Part shown: positions 10,293-20,416 of the stretch, piece after piece
Layout of the letters: every line of letters begins with the position of its first letter
Numbering within the stretch: the stretch's first letter is position 1
NCBI GenBank assembly: GCA_948099385.1
Contig: CANUEZ040000028.1
Coordinates: 1,364,001-1,428,000 of the forward strand
Source of the DNA: Fasciola hepatica
Lineage: Eukaryota > Platyhelminthes > Trematoda > Plagiorchiida > Fasciolidae
Direction: 5' to 3'
Length of the DNA stretch: 64,000 nt
Notes under the pieces: generated by a model
The model's input: the letters and a program-made list of their open reading frames with translations, nothing else
Told to the model about the DNA's origin: nothing
Database searches by the model: none
Translations under genes and position numbers: made by a program

Positions 10293-10892
10293 GGGGTCTC
10301 CCCCTAGAACGCCGAAGCAGTTGGGCTTCGACCTGTGATGGGTACGTCGGATTCGATGGCGAGAGATGTTTTCCATGCCTCCCGCCGTGGTCGAACACAA
10401 CAGCGAAGCCAGCACAAGCCGTTCTCCGTGACTCACACTGGTCGCTGTGCGTCGATCTCAAGATTGCGTTCTCCTCAAAATGTTATCCGACCGGGGTAGA
10501 TCCTGTTTGTGACCTGGCAGTGGTGACTGTGTTGTAGGGTTTGTCGTTGTCGGCATATCCCAAAGTTCCGTGTCCCTCTGGTTGTCATTGCCTTCGTAAG
10601 AGAGCTAGCGTCCCGCGGCAAATGAGTTCAGCCGCGATCCAGTGAGCCTTGTGTTGGAGCTATGCGAGATCCTGGAATTCCATATGGTTTTGTCCGACGG
10701 GATGAGCTGGAAGGCAAGAAACACAAGGGAGCTGCGCCTCGAGGCGCGATCGGATATTTGACTGAGAGGGACATACCGGCGCAATACAGGCTGCCGCCAC
10801 CCTTGTCGTGATCACCACGTGGTCGTGCATTCATGCATAATAGGACAATGTACAAGTTGAATATGAAGAGTAAACTTAAATATATACAATTG

Positions 10893-11849
10893 TTACATAT
10901 TCAGAAAACCTCGTTGGTTGTCGCAGCTCGCGGCCGCGTCGGGTGCAGCTGTGTCTTCCGTGGAGTTTGGTGTTGCAACAGGTAACGAGGGGTCGTTAGT
11001 GGAAGTAACAGGGGCCGACTCGGGATGACTAACTGAAGGTTGTGAGCAGGTGGGGACACTGAGAGGGTTGTTCGAGGTGGGTTCTGCCTCGATGAAGGCT
11101 GGTCTGAGGCGGCCTATGCTGATGGTATCCTTCCTGCCCTCGACGTCCACCACGTATTTCCTTTCCTTTCGCTGGACGACGCGGAACGGGCCAGAGTAAG
11201 CCGCCTGCAGTGGTGATCGCACTGTATCTACTCGAATAAACACATGGCTGGTGGTAGCTAGAGCGGAAGGTATGTAGTTGCTCAGGGTTTGTTCTCGTGG
11301 TGGGGTGGGCTTCATCACCCGCATTTGGTGCGACAACGGTTTTGCGTAATCCCCGTAATTAAAACTCATAGGTGGTAATGGAGAAACCGACTCACCTGGA
11401 AGTCGTAGTGTGCAACCATAAACCAGTTCAGCCGCCGTAACACCCATATGGGCTTTAACGGTGTTACGCAGTCCTAAGAGAACGATCGACAAAACTTCAC
11501 TCCATAATGAGTTATCACGAGCACGAAGGGCGGCTTTCAGCTGGCGATGGAGTCGCTCCACCATGCCATTGGCCTGAGGATGATAGGCTGTCGTCTTGTT
11601 GTGTCGGCAACCGAATGCGTTCAGTAGCTCGTGGAAGGCACCGTCGAAATGAGAACCGCGGTCAGTGGTCACAATAGCAGGACAACCGAACTGACTCACC
11701 CAACCAGTTAGAAATGCTTTTGCAGCTTCCTCTGAGATTGGGCGAGGAATAGGTATGGCCCGTGGCCAGCGAGTGGAACGATCTACGCAAGTTAGGATGT
11801 AGACGCAGCCATTGGATGGCGGAAGTGGCCCCACGAGATCCACATGCAC
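10893..11849 (-). CDS. Gypsy integrase, unit B
   Basis: This is the same 318-codon integrase core and tail as in unit A (4113-5069), with all three catalytic acidic residues present. It carries Gly instead of Asp in ISIGRL, shared with unit C. As in A, it is cut off from the zinc-binding N-terminus by two upstream stops, so the frame starts at an internal Met. It is unlikely to be expressed as a functional enzyme. Confidence 0.85.
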   Translation of the reverse strand: MHVDLVGPLPPSNGCVYILTCVDRSTRWPRAIPIPRPISEEAAKAFLTGWVSQFGCPAIVTTDRGSHFDGAFHELLNAFGCRHNKTTAYHPQANGMVERLHRQLKAALRARDNSLWSEVLSIVLLGLRNTVKAHMGVTAAELVYGCTLRLPGESVSPLPPMSFNYGDYAKPLSHQMRVMKPTPPREQTLSNYIPSALATTSHVFIRVDTVRSPLQAAYSGPFRVVQRKERKYVVDVEGRKDTISIGRLRPAFIEAEPTSNNPLSVPTCSQPSVSHPESAPVTSTNDPSLPVATPNSTEDTAAPDAAASCDNQRGFLNM

Positions 11850-11974
11850 ATGATGAAAGCGTGCGTCCGGTTCGCAGAATGTGCCTAAAGTAGATTTGGT
11901 GTGACGATGTATCCTAACTCATTGACACTGAAGATAAGCACGGGCCCAAAACGTACGTCACGTTTGAAGCAAGG

Positions 11975-13010
11975 CTAGACGAATCGCTCGGTGACTAGTT
12001 TCACTGAGGCGGTTACCCCAGGGTGCGGTGAGTTGTGGAGGCTGGTAAAAACTCGTCGGCGAAAACTGGCAGGAACTAGTAGTCGGGGTCGACCTTGTGA
12101 CACATCGCAAATGATAGTTACGTCCGAAGTTGGAAGGGCCACTGGCACTAGGTGCAGGGAGCTGTTGTGCCTGAGTTGCTCTACCTCAGGAACCGTCGTT
12201 TGGCCTGCGGCGATTGCTTCTAGGTCTATGCCCATGGGTAGTGGGTAGTCGATATGGTGCACGCGTGAGGGTGCGCCTGCTGCGGGATTGAGTGCCCCAG
12301 AGACGTGTCGAATGTCCGTAGTAAACTGCGAAACATAGTCTAAGTGGCGAATCTCGCGTGGCAAATATCGATCAGAAGCTGACTGGAGGGCGTAAACTAG
12401 TGGTTTATGATTTGTGAACACTGTGAACGTTTGGCCCTCGAGTGTGTGCCGGAAGTGTCGGATACCCAAACAGATTGCCAGTAGTTCTGTGCTGAACGTG
12501 CGGTACCGGGATTCCGCAGGCTAGGGACGCTTGGAGAAGAAAGCTATTGGTTGCCATGAACTGTTGACGAATTGCTGCAACACAGCTCCAACAGCCGTGT
12601 CCGAAACATCTGTTCCTAATGCCAGGGAATAGAAGGATCGGGATGTGCAAGGAGTGCTATGTTGGCGATAGCCTCCTTGATCAAAGTAAAAGCTGCCTGC
12701 GTCGTGTCGGGAAAAATGAATTTCCGCTTACCTCCACGTAAAAGATCTGTTAGAGGCTGCATTATTTCGGCTCGGTTTGGGATGAAGCGGCGATAAAAGT
12801 TAACCAGGCCAGAAAATCGACGCAACTGTCGGTAAGAGTGAGGCTCATGATAGTCGCGAATTGCCGCCACCTTGTCAGGCAGGGGCTGTATGCCTGAGGC
12901 TGAGATTTCGTGACCTAGGAACGTGATGGTCGTCCTACCTTATTCGCACTTAGCAGGGTTAACGGTTACACCGTGTTGGCTAAGGCGCTCAAAAAGAGCA
13001 CGCAGGTGTG
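11975..13010 (-). pseudogene. Gypsy RT thumb, RNase H and integrase finger, unit B
   Basis: Unit B shows the uninterrupted form of the region that is split in A. RT thumb segments YRQLRRFSGLVNFYRRF lead to DPSIPWH, a stop, then the RNase H in the +1 frame (LGTDVSDTAVGA…). An in-frame TAG, the Glu segment, the FTNHKPL variant (Asp to Asn) and the HHCC finger follow, ending in the same TAG at 11975-11977. The junction cctaat-gccag-ggaatag (12615-12632) is the empty site for the insertion in unit A. Confidence 0.82.
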
Positions 13011-14075
13011 TCATATGCTCTTGTTTTGAAGAACTTGCCACAAAAAGTACACGATGACATTCTCCAAACCGCGTGTTGCTTCATGCATAAACATTTGAAA
13101 GGTTTGGGTTGCATTGCTCAGCCCAAAAGGCATGCGCAAAAACTCAAATAGTCCGAATGGAGTTGTGACAGCGGTTTTAGGGATGTCAGCCTCCGCTACT
13201 GGGATTTGGTGGTAGGCTCTGACGAGGTCGATTCAGCTGAAAACAGGACAACCAGACAGGGTAGAAGTAAGATCTTGAATATGTGGAATGGGGTACCTGT
13301 CCGGGATAGTAGCCTGGTTGAGGGCCCTATAATCACCGCAGGGGCGCCAATCGCCATTAGGTTTAGGAACCATGCGAAGGGGCGAGGCCCGAGGGCTACT
13401 AGACGCGCGAATTATACCTAATTCTAGCGTGTGTTCAAACTCAGCCTGTGCCACGCGGAGCTTGTCTAAGGTCAAGCGACGTGGTTGGCTAAATGCTGGG
13501 GGTCCTTTGGTGACAATATGGTGGGTAACGTTAGTGGTCACCGCGGGAAGGGGGCCAGATTGTCTTAGCATTGCCGGGTAAGCTGGAAGTAGGTCTGCGT
13601 ACGGGTGTTCGGCCTGCGGTTCGATGTATAGGGGCGTGATGTGATTCACGGAGGAATATGACCCGGTTACGGAAAGAGAAGTCTGCCGGTCGACAACTCT
13701 CCGGCCTCGTGCATCGATCAGGAGGTCGAAATGGTCTAGGAAATCGATGCCTAGTATGGGATAAGGGACGTCTGCTACTATGAACATCCAGCGGAAGGTG
13801 CAACGTAGTCTTAAGTTGAGTGTGCGTGACTCACGGCCGTGAATAGCAGTGGGAGTGCCATTGGCAGCACTAAGTTGTTGGACTGACGGGTCCGTTGCAT
13901 CACCTGCCTCCTTTGGAATGACACTTACTGCTGCACCGGTGTCAATTAGGAACAGGTTATTGGAAACTAAATCTCGGACATGCAACAGACGACTGCTATT
14001 ATGGCTGCCGACCGCGTTAGTCGTCGGAACGCGTCGGGATATTAGTTTCCCTGTTTGGCACCTGGGAAGGTGCAA
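13011..14075 (-). pseudogene. Gypsy protease and RT palm, unit B, nonsense plus catalytic deletion
   Basis: Protease (DTGA motif) and RT palm are as in unit A, but the frame stops after GCPVFS at 13233-13235, where GGA has become TGA. The stop is just before the catalytic Asp of the palm segment. The ~10 nt deletion of the YxDD motif near 13037-13050 is also present. The C-terminal residues of the protease are intact. Confidence 0.85.
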
Positions 14076-14761
14076 CCGGCTTCGCAGCGCCGGGCTCTCT
14101 CCCCAAACCGTTTGTGGTATCGACAGTAGGTTGATCGAGATGTCTTAACCAGGCGGTCGGGAGAAGGACTTCTGAGACGTTCACGTCGGTCAGAGTTGTG
14201 ATAATATTTATGGTTTCTACAGTGAGAACAACCGGGAGAGGAAAAACGTCTGAAAGCCCGCTCGAAAGCAGCTATCAGAGTGTCCTCGGAGTGTGTTCCT
14301 ACAGTGGGAGCAGTGGTCTGGGGGCTGCTCGAGTTTGTTACGGTGGTAATTTGTGGATGGTATCGGTCCATAATACCGTCCGCTAGTTTAGCCGCTTTTG
14401 TGAGCTTGACGTGGCTGGAAACCTCGAGCAGTGCTTGAATATTTGGTGGTAGTAGCTGTACCCACAACTCTTTAAGGACGTTTTCCTCTAAAAGTTGCCC
14501 TGCCAGTTGCTGCATTTCTGTCAGTAATGCAGATGGCTTCTTGCTACCTAACTCTGCTCCTTGGGTCAGCCGTTTTAGTCTGGACGATTCTGACGGTAAA
14601 AGACAAGAGATTACCGCGTCTTTCACGGCTGTGTAAGAACTGTTATTAAATGTTACGTCGCGTATCTGAGTAGCAACGTCACGGGGAAGGCGACCGATAG
14701 TCCACAAGTAACGGGTTCGTTCGCTTGTAATTCTATGTGTTTCAAACTCTGCCTCCAACAT
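14042..14761 (-). CDS. Gypsy Gag, unit B
   Basis: This 239-codon Gag has the same C-terminal C-x2-H-x9-C-x3-C knuckle and the same 34-nt overlap with the protease frame. It differs from A by Leu in the LLPP segment and agrees with C there. The N-terminus is probably truncated, as in unit A. Confidence 0.8.
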   Translation of the reverse strand: MLEAEFETHRITSERTRYLWTIGRLPRDVATQIRDVTFNNSSYTAVKDAVISCLLPSESSRLKRLTQGAELGSKKPSALLTEMQQLAGQLLEENVLKELWVQLLPPNIQALLEVSSHVKLTKAAKLADGIMDRYHPQITTVTNSSSPQTTAPTVGTHSEDTLIAAFERAFRRFSSPGCSHCRNHKYYHNSDRRERLRSPSPDRLVKTSRSTYCRYHKRFGERARRCEAGCTFPGAKQGN

Positions 14762-15085
14762 ATGAAACCAGAGTTGAGGGTCATCAATAAAAACTGAGGG
14801 ACGGCTAGGGAGACTGTCGAAACGGACGGTTCCGGGTCAGGTTTACGGTCGTTGCTAGCCCTAGTTGCGATGGTATATCAAATGTAAAATGATATAAAGA
14901 GGTCAGTGCAGCAAACGTGAAACACTTGTAATATCGATATGAAAAAAATATATAAGGGGTATGGTAACTGAAATCAGGAATTCACCGTTTATATATCGGA
15001 AAAAGTGCATATTTAAACGAATAAATGTGATTGAGGGACTTACGGATGTCCTTCGAGAATTAATTTTTTGTTCGGGCTCACCAGT

Positions 15086-15354
15086 TTAGGATTTATCTCT
15101 GTTCAGTCAGGACCTGCTCCCGTATAGAGCCTGTAGCCCCTAATCCTCGGTTTGTGACACGATAGCAAATATACTCGGCAGCGCGCAAAGCAGAACTCAA
15201 AACTCTGGAGCGGGACAACGTGTGTATTGGAGGAGCGCAACGGCGTGCAGACGACGTACACAGGCGGAGCAAGTGTGGCAACCAAAAACGGTCATTGTTC
15301 AAATAAACAAATTTGTTAGTCTCTGTCATCGAGTGCTTTATTGGTAGCACTACA
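15086..15354 (-). repeat. Gypsy LTR 3 (shared by units B and C)
   Basis: This 269 bp LTR lies exactly 5062 bp from LTR 2 and from LTR 4. It carries the tctctgtc variant in common with LTR 2 only. The polypurine tract is at 15355-15367 and the primer site at 15067-15083. Confidence 0.85.
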
Positions 15355-15954
15355 GGGGTCTCCCCCTAGAACGCCGAAGCAGTTGGGCTTCGACCTGTGA
15401 TGGGTACGTCGGATTCGATGGCGAGAGATGTTTTCCATGCCTCCCGCCGTGGTCGAACACAACAGCGAAGCCAGCACAAGCCGTTCTCCGTGACTCACAC
15501 TGGTCGCTGTGCGTCGATCTCAAGATTGCGTTCTCCTCAAAATGTTATCCGACCGGGGTAGATCCTGTTTGTGACCTGGCAGTGGTGACTGTGTTGTAGG
15601 GTTTGTCGTTGTCGGCATATCCCAAAGTTCCGTGTCCCTCTGGTTGTCATTGCCTTCGTAAGAGAGCTAGCGTCCCGCGGCAAATGAGTTCAGCCGCGAT
15701 CCAGTGAGCCTTGTGTTGGAGCTATGCGAGATCCTGGAATTCCATATGGTTTTGTCCGACGGGATGAGCTGGAAGGCAAGAAACACAAGGGAGCTGCGCC
15801 TCGAGGCGCGATCGGATATTTGACTGAGAGGGACATACCGGCGCAATACAGGCTGCCGCCACCCTTGTCGTGATCACCACGTGGTCGTGCATTCATGCAT
15901 AATAGGACAATGTACAAGTTGAATATGAAGAGTAAACTTAAATATATACAATTG

Positions 15955-16911
15955 TTACATATTCAGAAAACCTCGTTGGTTGTCGCAGCTCGCGGCCGCG
16001 TCGGGTGCAGCTGTGTCTTCCGTGGAGTTTGGTGTTGCAACAGGTAACGAGGGGTCGTTAGTGGAAGTAACAGGGGCCGACTCGGGATGACTAACTGAAG
16101 GTTGTGAGCAGGTGGGGACACTGAGAGGGTTGTTCGAGGTGGGTTCTGCCTCGATGAAGGCTGGTCTGAGGCGGCCTATGCTGATGGTATCCTTCCTGCC
16201 CTCGACGTCCACCACGTATTTCCTTTCCTTTCGCTGGACGACGCGGAACGGGCCAGAGTAAGCCGCCTGCAGTGGTGATCGCACTGTATCTACTCGAATA
16301 AACACATGGCTGGTGGTAGCTAGAGCGGAAGGTATGTAGTTGCTCAGGGTTTGTTCTCGTGGTGGGGTGGGCTTCATCACCCGCATTTGGTGCGACAACG
16401 GTTTTGCGTAATCCCCGTAATTAAAACTCATAGGTGGTAATGGAGAAACCGACTCACCTGGAAGTCGTAGTGTGCAACCATAAACCAGTTCAGCCGCCGT
16501 AACACCCATATGGGCTTTAACGGTGTTACGCAGTCCTAAGAGAACGATCGACAAAACTTCACTCCATAATGAGTTATCACGAGCACGAAGGGCGGCTTTC
16601 AGCTGGCGATGGAGTCGCTCCACCATGCCATTGGCCTGAGGATGATAGGCTGTCGTCTTGTTGTGTCGGCAACCGAATGCGTTCAGTAGCTCGTGGAAGG
16701 CACCGTCGAAATGAGAACCGCGGTCAGTGGTCACAATAGCAGGACAACCGAACTGACTCACCCAACCAGTTAGAAATGCTTTTGCAGCTTCCTCTGAGAT
16801 TGGGCGAGGAATAGGTATGGCCCGTGGCCAGCGAGTGGAACGATCTACGCAAGTTAGGATGTAGACGCAGCCATTGGATGGCGGAAGTGGCCCCACGAGA
16901 TCCACATGCAC
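15955..16911 (-). CDS. Gypsy integrase, unit C
   Basis: The 318-codon integrase frame shows no difference from unit B that I can see (ISIGRL form, three catalytic acidic residues present). The upstream stops that separate it from its N-terminal finger are shared with A and B. Confidence 0.85.
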   Translation of the reverse strand: MHVDLVGPLPPSNGCVYILTCVDRSTRWPRAIPIPRPISEEAAKAFLTGWVSQFGCPAIVTTDRGSHFDGAFHELLNAFGCRHNKTTAYHPQANGMVERLHRQLKAALRARDNSLWSEVLSIVLLGLRNTVKAHMGVTAAELVYGCTLRLPGESVSPLPPMSFNYGDYAKPLSHQMRVMKPTPPREQTLSNYIPSALATTSHVFIRVDTVRSPLQAAYSGPFRVVQRKERKYVVDVEGRKDTISIGRLRPAFIEAEPTSNNPLSVPTCSQPSVSHPESAPVTSTNDPSLPVATPNSTEDTAAPDAAASCDNQRGFLNM

Positions 16912-17036
16912 ATGATGAAAGCGTGCGTCCGGTTCGCAGAATGTGCCTAAAGTAGATTTGGTGTGACGATGTATCCTAACTCATTGACACTGAAGATAAG
17001 CACGGGCCCAAAACGTACGTCACGTTTGAAGCAAGG

Positions 17037-18072
17037 CTAGACGAATCGCTCGGTGACTAGTTTCACTGAGGCGGTTACCCCAGGGTGCGGTGAGTTGTGG
17101 AGGCTGGTAAAAACTCGTCGGCGAAAACTGGCAGGAACTAGTAGTCGGGGTCGACCTTGTGACACATCGCAAATGATAGTTACGTCCGAAGTTGGAAGGG
17201 CCACTGGCACTAGGTGCAGGGAGCTGTTGTGCCTGAGTTGCTCTACCTCAGGAACCGTCGTTTGGCCTGCGGCGATTGCTTCTAGGTCTATGCCCATGGG
17301 TAGTGGGTAGTCGATATGGTGCACGCGTGAGGGTGCGCCTGCTGCGGGATTGAGTGCCCCAGAGACGTGTCGAATGTCCGTAGTAAACTGCGAAACATAG
17401 TCTAAGTGGCGAATCTCGCGTGGCAAATATCGATCAGAAGCTGACTGGAGGGCGTAAACTAGTGGTTTATGATTTGTGAACACTGTGAACGTTTGGCCCT
17501 CGAGTGTGTGCCGGAAGTGTCGGATACCCAAACAGATTGCCAGTAGTTCTGTGCTGAACGTGCGGTACCGGGATTCCGCAGGCTAGGGACGCTTGGAGAA
17601 GAAAGCTATTGGTTGCCATGAACTGTTGACGAATTGCTGCAACACAGCTCCAACAGCCGTGTCCGAAACATCTGTTCCTAATGCCAGGGAATAGAAGGAT
17701 CGGGATGTGCAAGGAGTGCTATGTCGGCGATAGCCTCCTTGATCAAAGTAAAAGCTGCCTGCGTCGTGTCGGGAAAAATGAATTTCCGCTTACCTCCACG
17801 TAAAAGATCTGTTAGAGGCTGCATTATTTCGGCTCGGTTTGGGATGAAGCGGCGATAAAAGTTAACCAGGCCAGAAAATCGACGCAACTGTCGGTAAGAG
17901 TGAGGCTCATGATAGTCGCGAATTGCCGCCACCTTGTCAGGCAGGGGCTGCATGCCTGAGGCTGAGATTTCGTGACCTAGGAACGTGATGGTCGTCCTAC
18001 CTTATTCGCACTTAGCAGGGTTAACGGTTACACCGTGTTGGCTAAGGCGCTCAAAAAGAGCACGCAGGTGTG
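17037..18072 (-). pseudogene. Gypsy RT thumb, RNase H and integrase finger, unit C
   Basis: Organisation and stops are the same as unit B, including the FTNHKPL variant of RNase H and the TAG at 17037-17039. It differs from B by isolated substitutions, for example IADIALL instead of IANIALL near 17722. A Met codon near 17951 (IQPLPDK in B reads MQPLPDK here) lengthens the first open frame. Confidence 0.82.
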
Positions 18073-19137
18073 TCATATGCTCTTGTTTTGAAGAACTTGC
18101 CACAAAAAGTACACGATGACATTCTCCAAACCGCGTGTTGCTTCATGCATAAACATTTGAAAGGTTTGGGTTGCATTGCTCAGCCCAAAAGGCATGCGCA
18201 AAAACTCAAATAGTCCGAATGGAGTTGTGACAGCGGTTTTAGGGATGTCAGCCTCCGCTACTGGGATTTGGTGGTAGGCTCTGACGAGGTCGATTCAGCT
18301 GAAAACAGGACAACCAGACAGGGTAGAAGTAAGATCTTGAATATGTGGAATGGGGTACCTGTCCGGGATAGTAGCCTGGTTGAGGGCCCTATAATCACCG
18401 CAGGGGCGCCAATCGCCATTAGGTTTAGGAACCATGCGAAGGGGCGAGGCCCGAGGGCTACTGGACGCGCGAATTATACCTAATTCTAGCGTGTGTTCAA
18501 ACTCAGCCTGTGCCACGCGGAGCTTGTCTAAGGTCAAGCGACGTGGTTGGCTAAATGCTGGGGGTCCTTTGGTGACAATATGGTGGGTAACGTTAGTGGT
18601 CACCGCGGGAAGGGGGCCAGATTGTCTTAGCATTGCCGGGTAAGCTGGAAGTAGGTCTGCGTACGGGTGTTCGGCCTGCGGTTCGATGTATAGGGGCGTG
18701 ATGTGATTCACGGAGGAATATGACCCGGTTACGGAAAGAGAAGTCTGCCGGTCGACAACTCTCCGGCCTCGTGCATCGATCAGGAGGTCGAAATGGTCTA
18801 GGAAATCGATGCCTAGTATGGGATAAGGGACGTCTGCTACTATGAACATCCAGCGGAAGGTGCAACGTAGTCTTAAGTTGAGTGTGCGTGACTCACGGCC
18901 GTGAATAGCAGTGGGAGTGCCATTGGCAGCACTAAGTTGTTGGACTGACGGGTCCGTTGCATCACCTGCCTCCTTTGGAATGACACTTACTGCTGCACCG
19001 GTGTCAATTAGGAACAGGTTATTGGAAACTAAATCTCGGACATGCAACAGACGACTGCTATTATGGCTGCCGACCGCGTTAGTCGTCGGAACGCGTCGGG
19101 ATATTAGTTTCCCTGTTTGGCACCTGGGAAGGTGCAA
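18073..19137 (-). pseudogene. Gypsy protease and RT palm, unit C, nonsense plus catalytic deletion
   Basis: The sequence resembles unit B including the TGA at 18295-18297 and the catalytic-motif deletion near 18099-18112. At 18463 it has the same base as unit A (ctggacg) where B has ctagacg, so that substitution is private to B. Confidence 0.85.
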
Positions 19138-19823
19138 CCGGCTTCGCAGCGCCGGGCTCTCTCCCCAAACCGTTTGTGGTATCGACAGTAGGTTGATCGA
19201 GATGTCTTAACCAGGCGGTCAGGAGAAGGACTTCTGAGACGTTCACGTCGGTCAGAGTTGTGATAATATTTATGGTTTCTACAGTGAGAACAACCGGGAG
19301 AGGAAAAACGTCTGAAAGCCCGCTCGAAAGCAGCTATCAGAGTGTCCTCGGAGTGTGTTCCTACAGTGGGAGCAGTGGTCTGGGGGCTGCTCGAGTTTGT
19401 TACGGTGGTAATTTGTGGATGGTATCGGTCCATAATACCGTCCGCTAGTTTAGCCGCTTTTGTGAGCTTGACGTGGCTGGAAACCTCGAGCAGTGCTTGA
19501 ATATTTGGTGGTAGTAGCTGTACCCACAACTCTTTAAGGACGTTTTCCTCTAAAAGTTGCCCTGCCAGTTGCTGCATTTCTGTCAGTAATGCAGATGGCT
19601 TCTTGCTACCTAACTCTGCTCCTTGGGTCAGCCGTTTTAGTCTGGACGATTCTGACGGTAAAAGACAAGAGATTACCGCGTCTTTCACGGCTGTGTAAGA
19701 ACTGTTATTAAATGTTACGTCGCGTATCTGAGTAGCAACGTCACGGGGAAGGCGACCGATAGTCCACAAGTAACGGGTTCGTTCGCTTGTAATTCTATGT
19801 GTTTCAAACTCTGCCTCCAACAT
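19104..19823 (-). CDS. Gypsy Gag, unit C
   Basis: This 239-codon Gag has the terminal zinc knuckle and 34-nt overlap with the protease frame, and the LLPP variant shared with B. Its N-terminus is probably truncated, as in A and B. Confidence 0.8.
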   Translation of the reverse strand: MLEAEFETHRITSERTRYLWTIGRLPRDVATQIRDVTFNNSSYTAVKDAVISCLLPSESSRLKRLTQGAELGSKKPSALLTEMQQLAGQLLEENVLKELWVQLLPPNIQALLEVSSHVKLTKAAKLADGIMDRYHPQITTVTNSSSPQTTAPTVGTHSEDTLIAAFERAFRRFSSPGCSHCRNHKYYHNSDRRERLRSPSPDRLVKTSRSTYCRYHKRFGERARRCEAGCTFPGAKQGN

Positions 19824-20147
19824 ATGAAACCAGAGTTGAGGGTCATCAATAAAAACTGAGGGACGGCTAGGGAGACTGTCGAAACGGACGGTTCCGGGTC
19901 AGGTTTACGGTCGTTGCTAGCCCTAGTTGCGATGGTATATCAAATGTAAAATGATATAAAGAGGTCAGTGCAGCAAACGTGAAACACTTGTAATATCGAT
20001 ATGAAAAAAATATATAAGGGGTATGGTAACTGAAATCAGGAAATCACCGTTTATATATCGGAAAAAGTGCATATTTAAACGAATAAATGTGATTGAGGGA
20101 CTTACGGATGTCCTTCGAGAATTAATTTTTTGTTCGGGCTCACCAGT

Positions 20148-20416
20148 TTAGGATTTATCTCTGTTCAGTCAGGACCTGCTCCCGTATAGAGCCTGTAGCC
20201 CCTAATCCTCGGTTTGTGACACGATAGCAAATATACTCGGCAGCGCGCATAGCAGAACTCAAAACTCTGGAGCGGGACAACGTGTGTATTGGAGGAGCGC
20301 AACGGCGTGCAGACGACGTACACAGGCGGAGCAAGTGTGGCAACCAAAAACGGTCATTGTTCAAATAAACAAATTTGTTAGTCTTTGTCATCGAGTGCTT
20401 TATTGGTAGCACTCCA
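20148..20416 (-). repeat. Gypsy LTR 4 (outer, 5' LTR of the array)
   Basis: This 269 bp LTR ends (plus strand) …ggtagcactcca where the inner LTRs read …ggtagcactaca, so one base next to the terminus differs. It also has a private base near 20250 (catagc versus caaagc). The sequence immediately to the right, TGCAC, matches TGCAT left of LTR 1 in four or five positions. CR1 coding sequence starts at once after it. Confidence 0.85.

Larger units (their letters stand above)
3244..20416 (-). mobile_element. Ty3/Gypsy tandem array: four LTRs, three internal regions
   Basis: The block consists of LTR, unit A, LTR, unit B, LTR, unit C, LTR, all on the minus strand with single LTRs shared between units. 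B and C are offset by exactly 5062 bp. A is the same element with a 1723 bp insertion. Terminal sequence reads TG...CA/TG...AA on the minus strand. The left flank ends in ATGCAT and the right flank begins TGCAC, giving a candidate 4-5 bp target-site duplication (TGCA) around the whole array. Flanking CR1 endonuclease sequence becomes continuous when the array and one TGCA are removed. LTR-mediated unequal recombination after a single insertion is the simplest inference. Confidence 0.85.
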
